Shown here one piece after another: positions 14,042 through 21,756 of a stretch of DNA of 36,585 nucleotides. Source of the DNA: DATDWC01 sp035289805 (lineage in GTDB: Bacteria; Patescibacteriota; Gracilibacteria; Peribacterales; Peribacteraceae); NCBI GenBank assembly GCA_035289805.1, contig DATDWC010000016.1, positions 1-36,585 on the forward strand, read 5' to 3'. A program made the position numbers and the translations under genes. How positions within the stretch are numbered: the first letter of the stretch is position 1; each line of letters starts with the position of its first letter. A model generated the notes under the pieces. The model ran no database searches and had not been told where the DNA came from. It saw only the letters and a program-made list of their open reading frames with translations.

Positions 14042-14065
14042 GAAAAACCAGAAGAAAGCGCTTTC

Positions 14066-14881
14066 TTAGCCTATTTCCACCTTCTCGACTCTCCCCATAG
14101 GGGATCTATAGAAGAGCGAGGAAACGCGCAAAAACTGATCCGGATCGCCGGTTGTGCAGAAGCGCACTCCTGATCCCCTTGTCATCACATACTCTGGATG
14201 ACGTTCCAGATACCTCTTCAGCTTCTCTGCGATGATCGAAGGAGTATGGAGCACCGTGCAGCGTCTCCCCATTTTCTTCTGGAAGAGATCATGGAGCGAT
14301 TCGTAGTGTGTGCATCCAAGGATGAGGACATCCGGGTTCTTGGATTTAATGGGGGCAAGGTATGTGCGGAGAATTTTTCGGGTCTCCGGCTTCTTGATCC
14401 ACCCCTCCTCAACGAGTGGCACAAGGAGCGGGCATGCCTCACTCACTACTCGTACATCCTTCCGGAGTGCCGTAAGCTCTTCGATGTATGTTCCAGAAGC
14501 AATGGTGCTGCGCGTTCCCACCACTCCAATACATCCACTCCTCGTTCGCTCCACAGCTTCCTCTGCAAGAGGTCGAATGACGCCGAGAATATTGAGCGTG
14601 CGACCAGTCTCCGCCCGAAGCTTGGGGAGCCATTCCTGTTGGAGAATGCGGAGGGTTCCCGCGGAGGCCGTGTTACAGGCAAGGACAATCAGCGTGCAAC
14701 CCTGATCAAAGAGGTACGAGCAGCATTCTTTCGTTGCCTCGGTAATCACTGCGCGGGAACGATTCCCATAGGGGGCCTTTGCGTTATCCCCAAGGTACGT
14801 CATGGAGAGATCGGGGAGGCGTTCGCGCACCGCTGCAAGAACATTCAGTCCGCCAACACCCGAATCGAAGATGCCGAGCAT
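14066..14881 (-). CDS. murI: Glutamate racemase
   Basis: MurI supplies D-glutamate for peptidoglycan. From the ATG at 14881 it has 271 residues, the normal size. MLGIFDSGVGGLNVL carries the Asp6-Ser7 pair, LACNTASAG the first catalytic Cys (Cys69) and LILGCTHYESL the second (Cys190). GDNAKAPYG is the conserved substrate loop. The frame continues upstream to 15085, but that part overlaps the divergent relA gene and has no family similarity. TAGACT ends eight bases before the ATG, in line with the leaderless geometry seen elsewhere. The divergent relA-like gene starts 88 bases away. Confidence 0.95.
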   Translation of the reverse strand: MLGIFDSGVGGLNVLAAVRERLPDLSMTYLGDNAKAPYGNRSRAVITEATKECCSYLFDQGCTLIVLACNTASAGTLRILQQEWLPKLRAETGRTLNILGVIRPLAEEAVERTRSGCIGVVGTRSTIASGTYIEELTALRKDVRVVSEACPLLVPLVEEGWIKKPETRKILRTYLAPIKSKNPDVLILGCTHYESLHDLFQKKMGRRCTVLHTPSIIAEKLKRYLERHPEYVMTRGSGVRFCTTGDPDQFLRVSSLFYRSPMGRVEKVEIG

Positions 14882-14968
14882 GCCGATAAAGTCTAGCGCA
14901 CCACTCGAAAGTATGCGTCTCAATTCTTTTAAAAAGCAGCATCTCGTGTGGTACGATACGAGGTCCAT

Positions 14969-16738
14969 ATGGGGAAATTGCCTTCGCTCTTCAGTCGCAT
15001 CCAGTATCTCAGTCCGGAGGAGAGCCGGAATGTGAAGGATGCCTACATTCTCGCGCAGGAGCTCTGCGAGACTTCCCATTGTCACGCTAGGGGAGTGAAC
15101 TGCGTTGCCTATGCGGAAGAAGTAGGAGAATTACTCCTCGCTCAAAAACCAGATGCACACACTCTGATTGCTTGCTTCCTCCAATGTGCACGCGAGCCGG
15201 AGATGCTGCGGAGAGTGGAGGAGCGATTCGGACATGATATCGCAGCAACCATTGCAACACACACGATGCTCGATATTGGCCACAGTGGTTATGGTGGTCA
15301 TCCTACAGGAATGCTCCGGAGAATTGTTCTCGCACTTTCTGCAGGCAATATTCGCGTGCTCTTCATCGCCCTCCATACCCGCTTAAATACTCTGCGGCAC
15401 GCAGAACGACTTCTGCCCAAGGATCAAATAGCAACTGCACGCGAGACACTCGATATCTTCGCACCGCTCTGTGCAAGACTCGGTATCTACGCACTCAAGT
15501 ACGAGCTCGAAACACTCGCATTCCGTATCCTCTATCCCGAGGAAGCCCGCACCATGGAAGAAATGATGAAAGCAATCCGCAAGCAGTACGGACCGTTCCT
15601 TACCGAGAGTAAACGGACACTCGGGGCGCTTCTCTCGGCAGAGGGAAAACAGACCATGATCCTCACGCGCGAGAAACACTCCTATAGTATCTTCCGAAAG
15701 CTCCAGAAAAAGAGCCTCACGAGTGCTCACGATCTCCACGATCTCTTCGGCATGAGGCTCTTGGTCGAAACGGAGGAGGAGTGCTACCAGGTCCTCGGCA
15801 TCATTCATCGGATGTATCGCCCTATTTCCCACCGCCTCAAAGATTACATCGCTATGCCAAAGCCAAATGGCTACCGCTCGATTCATACGACTGTCCTTGG
15901 CTTAAGCAAAGAGAATGCTGCACTTCCCGTAGAAATCCAAATTCGAACCCACGCCATGGATGAGGAAGCGGAATTCGGTATCGCCGCGCACTGGAACTAC
16001 AAAGAGAGTGGAGGGAGGCAGCCACTCATCGGTTCTACCTGGCAAGCGCAGCTTGCCACCATGCTCCATAGCGCAGAGGGCGACGAGCAGATCGATGAAG
16101 ATATTTCCGAAGTTCTCACTGATCGCATCTTTGCGATGACCCCCAAGGGAGATGTCATCGAGCTTCCGAAAGGATCGGGTCCGCTCGATTTTGCATTCCG
16201 GGTACATACGGATGTGGGCTTACGGTACCGCTATGCCAAAGTGAATGGCACCATTGCAGCCATTGATCATCCACTGGAGAACGGAGATATGGTCCAGATC
16301 ACCATGTGGAGCGAGCCCAAACCATCACCGCAGTGGATTCAGATTGTACAGACGACGGAAGCACGTCAGAAGCTCCGAGGATTCTTGCGTCGGGATGGAG
16401 AAATACTGCAGAAAGAAGTTCTCCCACTCGTACGCGCTTCGGTCTCCAAACCGCAACGGAAAGAAAAAGTGACACCGATCGCCTCCCTTCGGCCCAAGGT
16501 TCACTTGGAATCTCAGGTACCACTCCCCTATTGCTTTGCACGTTGCTGCGAACCAGATGAGCATAGTCTCCAGCGCCCACCAATTGTGGGATACATCACG
16601 CGTAATGGTGCCGTGCGCATCCACTGGAGCGGGTGTCGCATGATCATGCATGCAAATCAGGATCGCCTGATTCGCGCTTCGTGGATCATCCCTGACGAAG
16701 TTCCTCTAAGAGCTTCTCCACTTTTTTCTGGAACTTAA
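14969..16738 (+). CDS. relA: RelA/SpoT homologue, synthetase type with degenerate HD domain
   Basis: A long RSH protein (589 residues from the ATG at 14969; a GTG at 14948 is an alternative). It makes (p)ppGpp from ATP and GTP/GDP. The N-terminal hydrolase fold is recognisable (FGHDIAATIATHTMLD, ARETLDIFAPLCARLGIYALKYELE), but the HD motif HDVxEDT is replaced by LQCAREP and the ND motif (DRxHNMRT in SpoT) by HTRLNTLRH, so hydrolase activity is probably lost. The synthetase domain looks complete: KHSYSIFRKLQKK, DLHDLFGMRLLV, RLKDYIAMPKPNGYRSIHTT, VEIQIRTHAMDEEAEFGIAAHW. A TGS domain follows (TDRIFAMTPKGDVIELPKGS), then a short C-terminal part with two Cys (FARCCEPDE) resembling the zinc-finger region. 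The 3' end overlaps tig by 53 bases. Confidence 0.9.
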   Translation: MGKLPSLFSRIQYLSPEESRNVKDAYILAQELCETSHCHARGVNCVAYAEEVGELLLAQKPDAHTLIACFLQCAREPEMLRRVEERFGHDIAATIATHTMLDIGHSGYGGHPTGMLRRIVLALSAGNIRVLFIALHTRLNTLRHAERLLPKDQIATARETLDIFAPLCARLGIYALKYELETLAFRILYPEEARTMEEMMKAIRKQYGPFLTESKRTLGALLSAEGKQTMILTREKHSYSIFRKLQKKSLTSAHDLHDLFGMRLLVETEEECYQVLGIIHRMYRPISHRLKDYIAMPKPNGYRSIHTTVLGLSKENAALPVEIQIRTHAMDEEAEFGIAAHWNYKESGGRQPLIGSTWQAQLATMLHSAEGDEQIDEDISEVLTDRIFAMTPKGDVIELPKGSGPLDFAFRVHTDVGLRYRYAKVNGTIAAIDHPLENGDMVQITMWSEPKPSPQWIQIVQTTEARQKLRGFLRRDGEILQKEVLPLVRASVSKPQRKEKVTPIASLRPKVHLESQVPLPYCFARCCEPDEHSLQRPPIVGYITRNGAVRIHWSGCRMIMHANQDRLIRASWIIPDEVPLRASPLFSGT

Positions 16739-17576
16739 ACTGCTCGTAGGCTCTATTGCCGGGTTTGTAGAGATCACGGAGTTCTCCGTGTTCTGTTCCT
16801 TGAAGCGGTGTAAGGAGCATCTCAATCGCCTGCTGCATCTCGGCATCATTCACTTCGATCTTGTACTCCACGACGAGTGCGGCAACGCCAAAGCGAATCT
16901 TGAGCCGCTTCTCGGCACTGGGACGGAGATCCTGCATCAGTTCTGGAATCGTCTTCTTCTCCCGTACGATCCAATCTTCGAATTTCAGTCCAAATTCAGC
17001 GAGGCGCCGTGCGTGTTCCTCCAAAAGTGATTCTGCCTCATCATCAATGAGTTCTTGTGGGAGCTCCACCGTCGTATTCTCCGCAATGAGTGCAAGGAGC
17101 TTTGCATCTTCCTCCTGTTTTACTTCCTCAGGAGTTTTTTCCTTCACTTCCCTTGTTTCTTTTGCTTCTTTTTCTTCCTTTGATTCCTTCTTCTCTTCTT
17201 TCACTTTTGATAACTTTATCTTCCGACTTGCCACCTTCACCCCTGGCTTCTCGACGAGTGTAAGAATGAGCGTCATCGGTTCCAGTGTATTCAGCTCGAC
17301 TCTTGGGCGGATAATTGGCTTCACACCATGTTTGCTCATAATTTCCGACATGATTGCAGGCATTTCTGCCTGAATCACACGCTCATGAATACGCTGTGGA
17401 TCGATCTGTTCCCGAAGAACCTCCATTGGCACTTTTCCTGGGCGGAATCCTTTCATGGTTACTTCCTTCCCAAGATCCATCACCGCTTGATCGGAACGTT
17501 CGCGTACTTTGGCGTCATCCAAGATAACAGTCGCCTGCACGCGGGAGGAGCCGAGTTTTTTAATAGTGATGGTCAT
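16686..17576 (-). CDS. tig: Trigger factor lacking the PPIase domain
   Basis: Trigger factor is the ribosome-bound chaperone at the exit tunnel. This one has 296 residues against about 430 normally. The N-terminal ribosome-binding domain is present (MTITIKKLGSSRVQATV; signature GFRPGKVPMEVLREQ, then AEMPAIMSEIMSKHGVKPI). From about residue 125 there is a charged Lys/Glu linker (VKEEKKESKEEKEAKETREVKEK) where the FKBP-like PPIase domain would be. The helical C-terminal chaperone domain follows (VELPQELIDDEAESLLEEHARRLAEFGL ... EKVEKLLEELRQ-like end). The start is the ATG at 17576, two codons inside a TTG. TATTCT lies about 30 bases upstream. Its 3' end runs 53 bases into the convergent relA gene. 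Confidence 0.9.
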   Translation of the reverse strand: MTITIKKLGSSRVQATVILDDAKVRERSDQAVMDLGKEVTMKGFRPGKVPMEVLREQIDPQRIHERVIQAEMPAIMSEIMSKHGVKPIIRPRVELNTLEPMTLILTLVEKPGVKVASRKIKLSKVKEEKKESKEEKEAKETREVKEKTPEEVKQEEDAKLLALIAENTTVELPQELIDDEAESLLEEHARRLAEFGLKFEDWIVREKKTIPELMQDLRPSAEKRLKIRFGVAALVVEYKIEVNDAEMQQAIEMLLTPLQGTEHGELRDLYKPGNRAYEQFKFQKKVEKLLEELRQG

Positions 17577-17638
17577 ACACAAAAAAGAGGAGAACGAAGC
17601 TCACGCATAGAATACCTTAACTTCGATTCTTTCCCTCT

Positions 17639-18916
17639 TCAATTAAACGTCAGTGCCTCCGGGAAGAAGATGAGGAGTATGCCGAGCACCGCCATGAGCA
17701 CACCACCAAAAATGAGTGTGAATCTCCTGTATTTGGTCGTGAATCCTGTGGCATGGAGCGTACCGATCGCGATCGTGTAGATAATGAGATCATCGAACAT
17801 GTACGCAAGGATGTAGAGCAAAAGGTACCAGTAGTGCTCAGCCGAAGTGAGAGCACTCTGTGCCAGAATCGCCGAGAAGATTGCTGGGAGTCCAGCCGTG
17901 CAGACGAGCTCCACGAGGTTCACTGATGCAGCAAGAATCGCTACTCCCCCGATCATGAGCGGCCAGGAACTTGCAGAAATCGCCTTTTTCATTTTTTCGA
18001 TCGTCTTCTGGCGCTGACCCAAATTCGTCACCTTGCATTGATTGGGGTCCTTGCCGAATGCCTCATAGAGATAAAAAGACCCGCCGCCGATCGCAACGAG
18101 GCCGATGATCTTCTGAATAATCTGATTGAATCCAAGGAGGAGGAAAACGTTGAGCCATGCCGCAATAAAGAGGTAGTACATGGCTCCCGAAACAAGGAGA
18201 AATGTTCCACCAATGACAATGATCTTGGTCCAGGATCGCGTATTGATGAGGAGTGTGAGGAGACTGATTAAAACCCACATCGCACACGGATTAAACCCAT
18301 CCAGTCCGCCGAGGATGATACTGAGCGCGGGGAGCGACAAATCGCGAAGATCCGTCTTTCCGACGAACCAGAAATCGAAGATGAAACGCTTATCATCATA
18401 GTTCGCTTCGCATGGCTGTGTAGGATCGCCGCTGCAGGTGCTGGAGCTCTCTGCAATGCTCTTTGCACCCGCTCCTGCCATGAAGGCATCAAAGGTAATG
18501 CATCCGTCTTCCTTTGCAGAACAGAATTCGTAGAGCTCTCTAATACGTTCCCCCGTTGTCTCATCAGTTTCGTACCCCTGAAGGATATGCCCATCCAAAA
18601 TAATGGTTGGCACTCCCTGAGTGAGCCCCGGCATCCGAGTCTGCACCTTTGCGAAGAGCTCCTGTGTTTCCGTATTCATGACCTCGTAATAGGTGACATC
18701 CGGAGCATTCCCCTCTGCAAACCATTCATCCATAAATTTTTCGAGTGCCGCGCAGTGCGGGCATCCATCCCGCACAAAGACGTGCATCACCGTATCGTGA
18801 TCCGCAGGTCCGGAGGTATGCCCATGTGCCGCATTTTCGTGCGCGAGCGCCGTGGGGACGGCACTCAGAAAGAGCACCGCGAGTGAAGAGAGGAGCAAAA
18901 GAGTGTTTCTTTTCAT
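17639..18916 (-). CDS. Glutaredoxin-like domain fused to a DsbD/CcdA-like membrane domain
   Basis: A 425-residue secreted/membrane protein. Residues 1-25 form a signal peptide (LLLLSSLAVLFLSAVPTALA). A glutaredoxin/thioredoxin-like domain follows, with CPHC at Cys52-Cys55 (VFVRDGCPHCAALEKF) and the cis-Pro in GVPTIIL. The second half (from ~195) has about six membrane segments, with one Cys each in GFNPCAMWVL and LVELVCTAGLPAIF, the paired membrane cysteines expected for a DsbD/CcdA/ScsB-type electron carrier. It probably moves reducing equivalents across the membrane to its own external thioredoxin domain. A histidine-rich stretch (HENAAHGHTSG) at the mature N-terminus might bind metal. An extended -10 lies seven bases before the start. 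Confidence 0.85.
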   Translation of the reverse strand: MKRNTLLLLSSLAVLFLSAVPTALAHENAAHGHTSGPADHDTVMHVFVRDGCPHCAALEKFMDEWFAEGNAPDVTYYEVMNTETQELFAKVQTRMPGLTQGVPTIILDGHILQGYETDETTGERIRELYEFCSAKEDGCITFDAFMAGAGAKSIAESSSTCSGDPTQPCEANYDDKRFIFDFWFVGKTDLRDLSLPALSIILGGLDGFNPCAMWVLISLLTLLINTRSWTKIIVIGGTFLLVSGAMYYLFIAAWLNVFLLLGFNQIIQKIIGLVAIGGGSFYLYEAFGKDPNQCKVTNLGQRQKTIEKMKKAISASSWPLMIGGVAILAASVNLVELVCTAGLPAIFSAILAQSALTSAEHYWYLLLYILAYMFDDLIIYTIAIGTLHATGFTTKYRRFTLIFGGVLMAVLGILLIFFPEALTFN

Positions 18917-18923
18917 TTACCCC

Positions 18924-18932
18924 ATTATAGCA
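18924..18932 (-). promoter_or_regulatory. Extended -10 promoter of the redox membrane protein
   Basis: On the minus strand TGCTATAAT is a perfect extended -10, seven bases from the ATG at 18916, so the mRNA should be leaderless. TTTCAT 17 bases upstream is a weak -35. It diverges from the tRNA-Leu promoter about 40 bases away. Confidence 0.75.
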
Positions 18933-18970
18933 TTTTTTCCCATCGAATGAAAGACTCCCTGGCTTTCCTC

Positions 18971-18976
18971 TATAAT
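18971..18976 (+). promoter_or_regulatory. -10 box of tRNA-Leu
   Basis: TATAAT, 19 bases before the mature 5' end of the tRNA. The -35 region is poor (TGAAAG or ATGAAA near 18947). Confidence 0.6.
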
Positions 18977-18995
18977 GGATTTACTGTCGATCTTT

Positions 18996-19083
18996 GCCGC
19001 CATGGTGAAATGGTAGACACGAGGGACTTAAAATCCCTTGGCCATACAAGGCCGTGTTGGTTCGAATCCAACTGGCGGCACCA
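18996..19083 (+). tRNA. tRNA-Leu (anticodon TAA)
   Basis: Acceptor GCCGCCA (18996-19002) pairs with TGGCGGC (19073-19079), discriminator A, encoded CCA at 19081-19083. The anticodon stem AGGGA/TCCCT encloses CTTAAAA, anticodon TAA at 19029-19031, reading UUA. A long variable arm (TGGCCATACAAGGCCG) marks a class II leucine tRNA, and the T arm GTTGGTTCGAATCCAAC is regular. Confidence 0.97.
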
Positions 19084-19165
19084 TCCAGCTTCGTTCCTCG
19101 CCGCTCTGCGACGCCGAGACTACGCCGAGATGAACGTTGGGTTCGGATGCCTCGGCGAAGTCTCG
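19081..19165 (+). repeat. tRNA-flanking repeat (copy 1) with long inverted repeat
   Basis: Directly after the tRNA-Leu: CCATCCAGCTTCG ... ACGCCGAGA, a diverged copy of the element behind the two glycine tRNAs. It includes CGAGACTACGCCGAG (19115-19129) paired with CTCGGCGAAGTCTCG (19151-19165), 15-base arms with one mismatch. It may also end tRNA transcription. Confidence 0.65.
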
Positions 19166-19229
19166 ATATTGCTCCGCAAAATCGGACGGAGCCGGGCTAT
19201 AACATAAGTAAAAACCCCAGAAAAGAGGG

Positions 19230-19258
19230 TTGGCTCTTTCACTTTACTCCTTTAAAAT
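19230..19258 (+). promoter_or_regulatory. Promoter of the lipoprotein gene
   Basis: TTGGCT (19230-19235) and TAAAAT (19253-19258) with a 17-base spacer; the ATG at 19266 follows seven bases later, which implies a leaderless or nearly leaderless mRNA. Confidence 0.6.
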
Positions 19259-19265
19259 ACGCAGG

Positions 19266-19826
19266 ATGCATAAAGTTCTCCTGCCGATTATTGTTTCTGT
19301 TTCGCTCCTCGCACTCACAAGTTGCGGAAAGCCACCGGATGATGCCATTGCGCGGAACTGCGATGTGGAACGAACGACTGTCGAAGACCTCTCCTTCTGT
19401 CTTCCCGATGGATGGTCCGCGATATCGCAGGCTATGGGTGAGCAGAGCAGTTTTGTTGTAGCAGTGAACGATAACAACGTTCACGGCCTCGTCATGCAGC
19501 TCCATGTGAAGAAGGATCTATTGCAAGAGCCAGTCACAGACGAAGTGACATTCGCAGAACGCGCTGTCGAAATCTCGCGCGAAACTGCTCCTCACTACAA
19601 ACCGATCTCCACGAATCCAGTCACTGTGGACGGAAAGGAAACAATCCTCCATATCTTCGATGCCTCCCCCGATGAGAAAGATCCTGAGACCGTTGTTCGC
19701 TACTACCAATTCGTCACGACGCACGAAGGTTATGCCTACGGGTTAACAGCGGTGTTCATGCCCGAAGCCGATAAAGACCTCGAAGAGAGTCTGATAGAGG
19801 TTCTCACGAGCATGCGGTTTGTGTAA
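19266..19826 (+). CDS. Putative lipoprotein of unknown function
   Basis: 186 residues. The N-terminus is a lipoprotein signal peptide: positive MHK, hydrophobic VLLPIIVSVSLLA, lipobox LTSC with the Cys at residue 20, then a mature start GKPPDD. The rest is soluble: a CDVERTTVEDLSFCLPDGWSA segment, in which two cysteines could form a disulfide, is followed by strands typical of small alpha/beta PsbP/DUF1795-like secreted proteins (SFCLPDGW ... VVAVNDNN ... GLVMQLHVKK ... GYAYGLTAVFMPEAD ... EEVLTSMRF-like end). That likeness is weak and gives no function. The start is the ATG at 19266 because the signal peptide begins there; a frame from 19230 would bury it. Confidence 0.8.
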   Translation: MHKVLLPIIVSVSLLALTSCGKPPDDAIARNCDVERTTVEDLSFCLPDGWSAISQAMGEQSSFVVAVNDNNVHGLVMQLHVKKDLLQEPVTDEVTFAERAVEISRETAPHYKPISTNPVTVDGKETILHIFDASPDEKDPETVVRYYQFVTTHEGYAYGLTAVFMPEADKDLEESLIEVLTSMRFV

Positions 19827-19835
19827 TGAGTTTCA

Positions 19836-19864
19836 TTGCCTCGTGTGTGCTGAGTGACTAGAAT
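19836..19864 (+). promoter_or_regulatory. Promoter of tRNA-Gly(GCC)
   Basis: TTGCCT (19836-19841), 17 bases, TAGAAT (19859-19864), about 24 bases before the mature tRNA. A CGTGTG/CACACG inverted repeat overlaps it. Confidence 0.6.
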
Positions 19865-19888
19865 GAAGCACACGATCTTTTGATGAAC

Positions 19889-19963
19889 GCGGGTATCGTA
19901 TAATGGCTATTACATTGCCTTGCCAAGGCAGAGATACGGGTTCGATTCCCGTTACCCGCTCCA
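19889..19963 (+). tRNA. tRNA-Gly (anticodon GCC)
   Basis: 75 bases. Acceptor GCGGGTA (19889-19895) with TACCCGC (19953-19959), discriminator T, encoded CCA (19961-19963). The loop TTGCCAA gives anticodon GCC at 19922-19924; T arm CGGGTTCGATTCCCG. Confidence 0.97.
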
Positions 19964-20003
19964 TCCGGCTTCGCCCCTTCGGGGCTACGCCGAGATTTCG
20001 CTT
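19961..20003 (+). repeat. tRNA-flanking repeat (copy 2)
   Basis: Begins in the CCA end of the tRNA: CCATCCGGCTTCGCC, then CCTTCGGGGC, then TACGCCGAGATTTCGCTTA. The inner CCCC-TTC-GGGG and outer GGCTTCGCC-like arms form a hairpin. The same order of words follows tRNA-Gly(CCC) on the opposite strand at 25273-25326. Confidence 0.75.
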
Positions 20004-20172
20004 ACCTCGAGAACGTTTCACAAGAAAATGTGCCTGCGGTCGGCGCCGAGGCGGACGCGGGAATGCCGGTCCAAATCTCGACGTCGTCCACCCATTGGTA
20101 CAGAGACGCATACCCGGGAGCATTGGGCATGGTTTTGATCTGGTCTCCGATCCATGATCTGGCGAAAATGCG
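20002..20172 (-). pseudogene. Remnant of a gene, possibly the C-terminus of a secreted carbohydrate-binding protein
   Basis: After the ABC-F stop the same minus-strand frame stays open for 56 codons up to the TAA at 20002-20004. It encodes DQIKTMPNAPGYASLYQWVD followed by DVEIWTGIP, a compositionally natural sequence that looks like the last strands of a concanavalin/LamG-type jelly roll from large secreted proteins. There is no start or signal peptide, so it would be a decayed fragment; it ends exactly at the tRNA-flanking repeat. An internal ATG could make a ~42-residue peptide, but this is less likely. Confidence 0.45.
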
Positions 20173-21624
20173 TCAGAACCCCCCCAAATCCAGTTCCTCG
20201 CTCATCTCGACCTGCGACACGAATTCCTGGTCGTGGCTGACGAGGATGATTCCCCCTTCGTACTCATTCAAAGCCTGTGCAATCACGGGAATATGGCGAA
20301 AATTGATGTGATTCGTCGGCTCATCGAGAATGAGGAGCGTCGGCTTCTGGAGAACGAACCGCGCGAAACAGAGAAGCCCTTTTTGGCCCTCGGAGAGCGC
20401 CGCTACCTTCGTATGCACTTTTTCTCCCGGCAGTAAAAATCGCGCCGCGGTGGAGAAGATCTGTTGGTTGCTTGGCTTTTCCATCACTTCCGCGAGCGTT
20501 TCGTACACGGTTTTCTCCATCGGGAGTCCCGAGAAATCCTGGCGGTAGTATCCCACGACGACCTCCGGGTCGATGACCGCGCCCTTCTCCTTTCCCGAGG
20601 CCATGGATTCCAAAAGTGAACTCTTCCCAATGCCGTTCGGACCGCTGATGAGGACGCGATAGCGTTTGCGCACGGCGACTTCGACCTTCTTTTTGGTCGG
20701 CTTGTGGTTCTTCATGACGGTCACGGAGGTGATTTTCACAAGCGGCCTGCTGCATTCCGTAATATCGATCGTAAAGGGAGGAATCGTTTTGTCTTCCTGT
20801 CGAACCTCCACCTTGTTTTCTTCGGCCTCCTCCACGGCATCACGCATTTTGCTCGCAAGTTTGCGCATCTTGCCCCCTTTGTGCGCGAAGAAGTTGATCT
20901 TCTCCTTCTGATCGAGAATGTCTTTTTGCATGCGCGCGTTCTGACGCTGTTCGCGTTCGATCTGCGCCTGAATCTGTTCGACCACATCGAAGTAATCGCC
21001 CACGTACTGCTGTACTTTATGGGTAAAGTTATCGAGATGGAGCACTCCATGCGTAAAGCTGTTGAGGAACGCTGCATCGTGAGAAATGACGATGCAGGTC
21101 TTTTCGTACTGGATCAAAAACTGGGTGAGGTGTCCTATCCCATCCGCGTCCAAATTATTCGTCGGTTCATCGAGGAGGAGAATATCGGGCTCCTGAATGA
21201 GGGCGAACGCCAAGAGTAATCGTGCCTTCTGTCCACCGGAGAAGGCGGAGATTTTCTTCTCATGCGGGGCATGGAGCTGTACCGCATCGAGAACGCGCGC
21301 GATATGACGCTCGATATCGTACTTTTTCTCGCTGAATGCGCCTCCGAAGAATTCGAGAACGGTTTTTTCCAAGTCCTTATGGGGAATCACTTGCTTTGCG
21401 ATGCCGATCGTCGCCCCCCTCTGCATATGAATTTCGCCATCCGTGGGTTTGAACTCCCGCATCATCAATTTGAAAATCGTGCTCTTTCCGGCGCCGTTCT
21501 GCCCCACGATCGTCAGCTTACTGTTCTCGCGGACGGAAAAACTTGCCTCTTCGAGAATAGGCTTGGTGGGATCGTAGTGAAACGATGCGTCCTGAAACCG
21601 CACGATAACTTCCCCGTGATCCAT
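20173..21624 (-). CDS. ABC-F family ATPase (duplicated ATP-binding cassette)
   Basis: 483 residues with two ABC domains and no membrane part. First cassette: Walker A GQNGAGKST (~41-49), signature FSGGQKAR, Walker B ILLLDEPTNNLD. A charged linker (~225-285, EREQRQNARMQKDILDQKEK, the P-site tRNA interaction motif region) follows. Second cassette: GPNGIGKSS, LSEGQKGLL, LLILDEPTNHINF. ABC-F proteins bind the ribosomal E site and affect translation, stalling or antibiotic resistance. The second signature has SEGQ instead of SGGQ and the D-loop aspartate is replaced by Asn-Phe (NHINF), which suggests unequal sites. It is longer than a half-size protein but lacks the extended C-terminal coiled coil of Uup. 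The exact subfamily is unclear. Confidence 0.92.
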   Translation of the reverse strand: MDHGEVIVRFQDASFHYDPTKPILEEASFSVRENSKLTIVGQNGAGKSTIFKLMMREFKPTDGEIHMQRGATIGIAKQVIPHKDLEKTVLEFFGGAFSEKKYDIERHIARVLDAVQLHAPHEKKISAFSGGQKARLLLAFALIQEPDILLLDEPTNNLDADGIGHLTQFLIQYEKTCIVISHDAAFLNSFTHGVLHLDNFTHKVQQYVGDYFDVVEQIQAQIEREQRQNARMQKDILDQKEKINFFAHKGGKMRKLASKMRDAVEEAEENKVEVRQEDKTIPPFTIDITECSRPLVKITSVTVMKNHKPTKKKVEVAVRKRYRVLISGPNGIGKSSLLESMASGKEKGAVIDPEVVVGYYRQDFSGLPMEKTVYETLAEVMEKPSNQQIFSTAARFLLPGEKVHTKVAALSEGQKGLLCFARFVLQKPTLLILDEPTNHINFRHIPVIAQALNEYEGGIILVSHDQEFVSQVEMSEELDLGGF

Positions 21625-21699
21625 AAAACAGAAGGAAGGAATGAGACGCGCTAGTGTAGGTCATTTCCTTCTCTACTTCCACAATGCCCGCATTCATTG

Positions 21700-21705
21700 T
21701 ATAAT
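21700..21705 (+). promoter_or_regulatory. -10 box of the MASE1 gene
   Basis: TATAAT preceded by TTG, about 50 bases before the ATG at 21757. No convincing -35. It is one of the few promoters here that leaves a real 5' leader. Confidence 0.5.
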
Positions 21706-21756
21706 TATTAGATTAAAGCAAGATACATTCCAGAATCGGGGGTACTGCGATACGCG

